From contig OZ023273.1 in NCBI GenBank assembly GCA_964007475.1, positions 137,303,308 through 137,367,307 on the forward strand: a DNA stretch of 64,000 nucleotides. The letters are read 5' to 3'. The notes under the pieces were generated by a model. The model was given only the letters and a program-made list of their open reading frames with translations, did no database searches and was not told where the DNA came from. This DNA comes from Hybos culiciformis. Lineage: Eukaryota; Arthropoda; Insecta; Diptera; Hybotidae. Made by a program: the position numbers and the translations under genes. Shown here piece after piece: positions 59,401-64,000 of this stretch (position 1 is its first letter; each line of letters begins with the position of its first letter).

Positions 59401-62400
59401 TTTTAGCTTTCTGAAGGGTAATTAATAAATAAATAAATAGTTTGATTTCTCATTAAAAAATCTTAAATTTATGTAAAGTTAAAATTATTTAATTTCTAAA
59501 GAATTTGGAATAAATATTTGGGTTAATATATAAATATTTCAGAAATTTTTTTTTTGCATTTAATCTGTCCATAGTAATATTTATATTTAAATTTTTCCAT
59601 TATGCCATTTCGTATTTGTTTTAAGATTCATTTTGAAACAATAAAAGTTTGAGCAAAAAATGTTAGAATCGTCACATTCATATAAATTAATATTAAAAAG
59701 CCAAATTTTGATTCTTTTAGTAATTGATTAATAGTAATCTGTTTATAGAAATAAATTTTTTGAGTTTATTTAAATCAATTAAAAAAATATGTAGAGAAAA
59801 ATTTGTCTTCTATATTATATCTCACAATATTGTATACTCTAATTATTGATTCAAGCATAAGCATATATATAATTTTATTGTGATCATTTTTATTTGAAAT
59901 TTTATAAAAATAATTATATTTGACAATTATTAACTTCATATATTCTTTTCAAATTCTATTTGAATTATATGTAGAATAAATCTGCCATCGTTATTTAGCA
60001 TTGCACTTTTATTTTGAGTACTTAATGTTATATATTATTTTTGCAAAATTTACGATATCATATAAATCATATTGACCCAAAAAAAAATTTTTTTGTTAAT
60101 GGTAATAAATTTATTTATTTATTTTTTTTATTTATGTTTTTTTTTTTTTTAGCTTGACTAATGATATTTTATTTTGTTCTTTTTTTTTATATTAAAAATT
60201 GACACAACAATAATTGGTTTTAAAAGTATTATGTATATATAATATAATAGTTAAAATAAAACCTCTTTTGCTGATTAAAATCTTTCATCAAAATTTTATT
60301 TATTAAATATTATTATATTAAAAAATAAGTATAATTTTTAACAAAAATGGCAAAATTAAATTCTCTTGAATTTAATAATAATAATAAAAAGAAATTTCCT
60401 TTTTGATGTCTGACATTGAATAAAAGTTCATAACTTTTTTTCATCAAATACAAGATTCACTTAATTTTCAATAGAAAATTTTTGCAGAATTTGAATGAAT
60501 CATATCTATTAAATAAATTATTTTTTCAATTTTATTCAATATTATAATTGGATGTAGAACTGTTAAAATTATGATATTTTTTCAAGTTAAACTTTTGTGG
60601 TTTATTATAATGCATCACAATCTTATATAGATAAAGGTTTTGTTGTTCAGCAATATATTTATTTCAAAATATATTTAAATTCAAGCAAGATATTTAGCTT
60701 TTCTATTGGAGCCTTTATATAGAGATATGAAAATTGTTATAGGATTTTTAAGGGCTTTTGAGCAAAGAGTTCGAAACTTACAACTATTTTAAAAATTGAA
60801 TTTGAAGACTTTCTAGTCCTCTTTCTTGCTATGGTGTTGATCAGTATTTATAAAAAAATCACCACTCTACGTGCATTTATTTCACGCCTCCAATCTTAGA
60901 ATGCTTTAAGAAAGAAATTGTAAAATAACAAACTGAACACATATGGAAATTGAAAACTCTAACTATGAATTTAATTGATCACAGTTGGTCGTAAAAATAT
61001 TCCTATATATAACCTAATTAATTCATGAAATAATATGATGAATAAAAATTTGTTATTTATTTTAAACATCGTTTTGTTTTTTTATTAAAAATTAAAAATA
61101 AATCGTTAAAAGAAATGCGTCATGAAAAATTAATAATTTATATGTATAACTACCTAACCTTATTTGAATTTAAATAACCTTATTTTGATAGAGAGTTATT
61201 TCTAACGAAAACTTTCTTTTTTCTTTTTTTTGACAATATTTTTATAAATTTAATTCTATATCTGTACGCGGTAAAATGTCTTTAAAAATTTAAAATACAA
61301 AATTGAATTATTTTTATTTTTGAAAATTATTTAAAGAAATCATAAATTAAATGCGATCAAAAGTTTTTTAATATCTTCAAAAAAATAAAATAAATAAAGA
61401 ATCAAAAATAAAAATTTATACCCAAATAAAGAAGTCAAAGAGAAAACAATTGAAATGAAAAATAAAAAAAATAATATTATTTATTTTATATATGCTTTTA
61501 AAATTATTGTATTTTTAATATGAAGAAAAAAAAAATATTATAAATTAAATTTAGGTCAGATTACAAAGTTTTTTTTTGTTCGAAAGAAGACACAAAATTT
61601 CTTTTTAGTATTTTTTTTTGTTGATATGTTTTCGCTTGAAAAAATCCGCAATAAGACATTCACGTGCTTAAAACTCACATACCATTTAAAAGTATTTAGG
61701 TATTTTTTTTTTTCTCAAACAGAACATAAATTGTTGTTTCTTTATGTTTAAATTTAGTTATAATTCTTTCTTTAACAATTTTTATTTTATTTTTGATTTT
61801 AATCAATTTATATAGAATTGGTTGAAAAGAGACTCATTGGTCTGAAATGTGTTTTATAAATAAGGTGTTCTTATTTAATGTTATGACACTAGAATAAGAT
61901 ACGTACTTTCGTTTGAGATATTGACGTTAGAGATACTTTTCGCGCCTTTAATTTTTTTTTGCAAAGACATTTATAAATTTCGAAGATATGTGGTTGTAAG
62001 TGGTGATAAGACAAAAGTTTTTAAATCAAAAACAATAACGTATTTGATTTAGAAATATATAATAAAGCGAATCTAAGTTTCAAAGTTTTAATACTTTGAC
62101 ACCAAAAGTTCATCAAAAAATATTTATTTTTTTCGCAATTTCCGTGTGAATAAGTGCAACATTTTTATGTTTATTACCTTCTAAAACTAAACATAACGCA
62201 TTACTGTTGTTGTTTTGATGAAAAAAAATTAAATTTTATTTGGTGAAAATTTGTTTCTTAAATATTTTTTTTTTGGCGTCTTTAACCTTGTAAAAAATAT
62301 TAAAAATTAAAATATTTTAAGAAACATGAGATCAGTTTTAATAAAATGCAAAGTGAAAATTCAACATATAAACAAAATCTTTTATTTAAAAATTTTTATT

Positions 62401-63555
62401 TATTTTTTTTTTCACTCGGGAAATTTTTTTTTTTTTTTTTATGAAAATTATAAATTTTTTATTTAATATGATATCATTTTACAAAATGAAAGAGAAATAA
62501 AAAAGTAAACTGAATGTAAGATATATTTTTTTAAATGGCTTATAACGCTTAAGGCCATGAAATTTATTTATTTTTTATTCTTTTTTTTTAAAGGAGTTTT
62601 GTATTACCATCAAAACAGGCAGAATAATGATTTTTTTCTTGCACTATTAATAACATAAATCTGTGCGCGCAACTTGTTACTTTATGGGTAAAATAATTCG
62701 CTGGAAAACTATTTTCTAATATTAAATATATATTTATGAATTCATACTTGATAGTATCAAAAAAAATAAAATAAAAAATAAATAAAAATATATATATAAA
62801 AAAAAATAATTATTTTGCTGAAAAGTTATTATTTATTATTTTATTCCAGGATTGTATGATTCGGTGACAGTGTTAATCATTTACTTGATATTTGAAAATC
62901 CTATTTAGTTATTGCTAATAGAATTGAAACATGACTACTATTACTTTTAATAATAAAGTATTTTTAGGGCATTGATATTGCATAAAGACAAAGTGCGAAA
63001 TGTAATAATATAAATAAATCTAAAAAATTAATTCAGATGTACAAGACCAAAAGTATTAGCGAAGGCTGAATGTTCCCAAAAAATTAATAAATCAGATATT
63101 TATAAGTATGTTTAGTTTTGATACAAATTGTAATCATTGCAGATAACTGTCATAGTTGTCATAGTTTACTCACTACACTCTAATGTTTTGTTTGTGATAT
63201 AAATTGAAGTTTTCAATGTTCTTTCCTCACTTGAAGAAAAAAAAAAACATATTTCTTAATGTTTATGAAATTTCTTTAATTACATTGAGTACCAAAATTA
63301 AGCTCGTTAAATTTATTTTTGTGTTTTTTTCAATTTTTTTTTTTTTTTTTTCAAAATATTCGTGAGTTAAAGTCAAAGCCCTTTATAATCTTCTTAAGAA
63401 AAATGTTATAAAATTATGTATTTTTTCTTGGACTACAAAGAAATTATAAAAGAACAAAAATACAAAATGTTGAAGAAAAAAAATAAAAAGATATTTTTAA
63501 ATGGACGTTATTTTTTGTATTTTTCTAAGTTTTTTTCTTTGACTTCCACATTATC

Positions 63556-63819
63556 ATGTTAACATTTTCAAAAGTAAATTATGAAAAGAAATCTGTCAAG
63601 AAACCTGATTTTTGTTTTCGTATCAAATATATCAAAAAAGATTTGGTATACGGTACGACAATTACCAAGAAGTTTCTTCTACAATGGGTTTTACATCATA
63701 CTTTGAGAATTATTTTTAATTTGACTATATTTGTTATAAAAATCCAGACTTGGCTATCATCTAAGAATTATGGCTTCTGCAACACTTTATGTTCGAACCT
63801 TTTTCTCGATTCATTTTAA
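63556..63819 (+). CDS. Open frame, 87 codons, mixed composition, doubtful
   Basis: Unlike most frames here it is not driven by homopolymers: it includes KKPDFCFRIKYIKKDLVYG and LLQWVLHHTLRIIFNL. However, G/C is not enriched at first codon positions (22 of 87) compared with third (25 of 87), which argues against coding in this frame. The opposite strand also has long open stretches over the same DNA. It may be decayed former coding or transposon sequence. No family recognised. Confidence 0.13.
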   Translation: MLTFSKVNYEKKSVKKPDFCFRIKYIKKDLVYGTTITKKFLLQWVLHHTLRIIFNLTIFVIKIQTWLSSKNYGFCNTLCSNLFLDSF

Positions 63820-64000
63820 GTGGTAAAATTAAAAAAAAAAAATTATATATTTATAAATAATATATAAAATGAAACTTTAAACTTTCAGATCGTTAGTGTA
63901 TGTACATATATATATTTTTTATTTTGCTGTTAATTCTAAATAAACTTAAGAACAAGTCAAACTGGTTTCTTTAATATTATATCTTTTTTGTTGTTTGTAT

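Larger units (their letters stand above)
51150..64000. other. AT-rich non-coding block
   Basis: Dominated by simple sequence, including 17-base T runs at about 58340-58356 and 62424-62440. One strong hairpin (52087-52127) and two longer open frames (56131, 63556) are listed separately. An acceptor-led frame at 62850-62908 is discussed as an alternative exon. Otherwise nothing can be supported. Confidence 0.5.

Noticed and set aside
62850..62908. Alternative second exon for the small gene (GLYDSVTVLIIYLIFENPI after TTATTTTATTCCAG)
   Set aside because: Phase-compatible with exon 1, but it would need a 13.5-kb intron and breaks the clean helix-then-basic-tail shape; retained only as a rival to the 51067 exon.
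1..64000. tRNA, rRNA, CRISPR arrays, bacterial-type operons, telomeric repeats
   Set aside because: Looked for tRNA T-loop (GGTTCGAATCC-type) motifs, regular spaced repeats, Shine-Dalgarno-led genes and TTAGG arrays; none were found by reading. A covariance-model scan would be needed to exclude diverged tRNAs or microRNAs.

Overview
The window is very AT-rich eukaryotic DNA, roughly 20-25% G+C by eye. It is full of A/T homopolymers, (AAT)n tracts and TATA/ATGT-type simple sequence. It has no long open frames, no operons and no bacterial-type ribosome binding sites. Intron-like polypyrimidine-AG and GTAAGT/GTAGGT signals, AATAAA signals and two decayed hAT DNA transposons point to an insect nuclear chromosome. 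A dipteran or another AT-rich insect is my guess. Most of the window reads as intergenic or intronic.

Layout. 1-8 kb is non-coding DNA ending in the best single terminal-exon candidate (8043-8169). That exon has a hydrophobic, GPI-signal-like C-terminus, a stop and an AATAAA 48 bp later. 8.2-13 kb shows nothing firm. At 12,973-13,812 lies an 840-bp hAT relic with terminal inverted repeats, 8-bp target duplications and a recognisable transposase C-terminus. 13.8-17 kb holds a CpG-richer 5'-leader-like patch and a 0.7-kb G+C-richer repeat block. At 19,288-19,660 is a second, different hAT relic (373 bp) with 15-bp terminal repeats, an nnnTAnnn duplication and a minus-strand transposase C-terminus. 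20-46 kb is mostly simple AT-rich sequence with scattered splice-bounded candidate exons (25,937; 29,422; a 19-nt microexon at 32,606) and a TATA-containing patch near 26.4 kb.

The most gene-like part is 46-51 kb. It has a splice-bounded 91-nt candidate exon (46,272), a membrane-spanning terminal-exon candidate (48,296), and a motif cluster upstream of a two-exon small gene. Exon 1 of that gene (49,308-49,365) and exon 2 (51,067-51,149) join in phase into a 46-residue single-pass membrane protein whose hydrophobic helix runs straight across the splice junction. The 1.7-kb intron carries a 323-bp G+C-richer insertion flanked by perfect 12-bp direct repeats. 51-64 kb contains only low-complexity AT-rich DNA and two longer open frames of doubtful coding status.

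Limits. In DNA this AT-rich, chance acceptors, AATAAA hexamers and open frames of 40-70 codons are common. All exon calls are therefore hypotheses with stated confidence. The two hAT relics are the firmest calls. No rRNA, tRNA, CRISPR array or recognisable conserved protein-coding gene was found.
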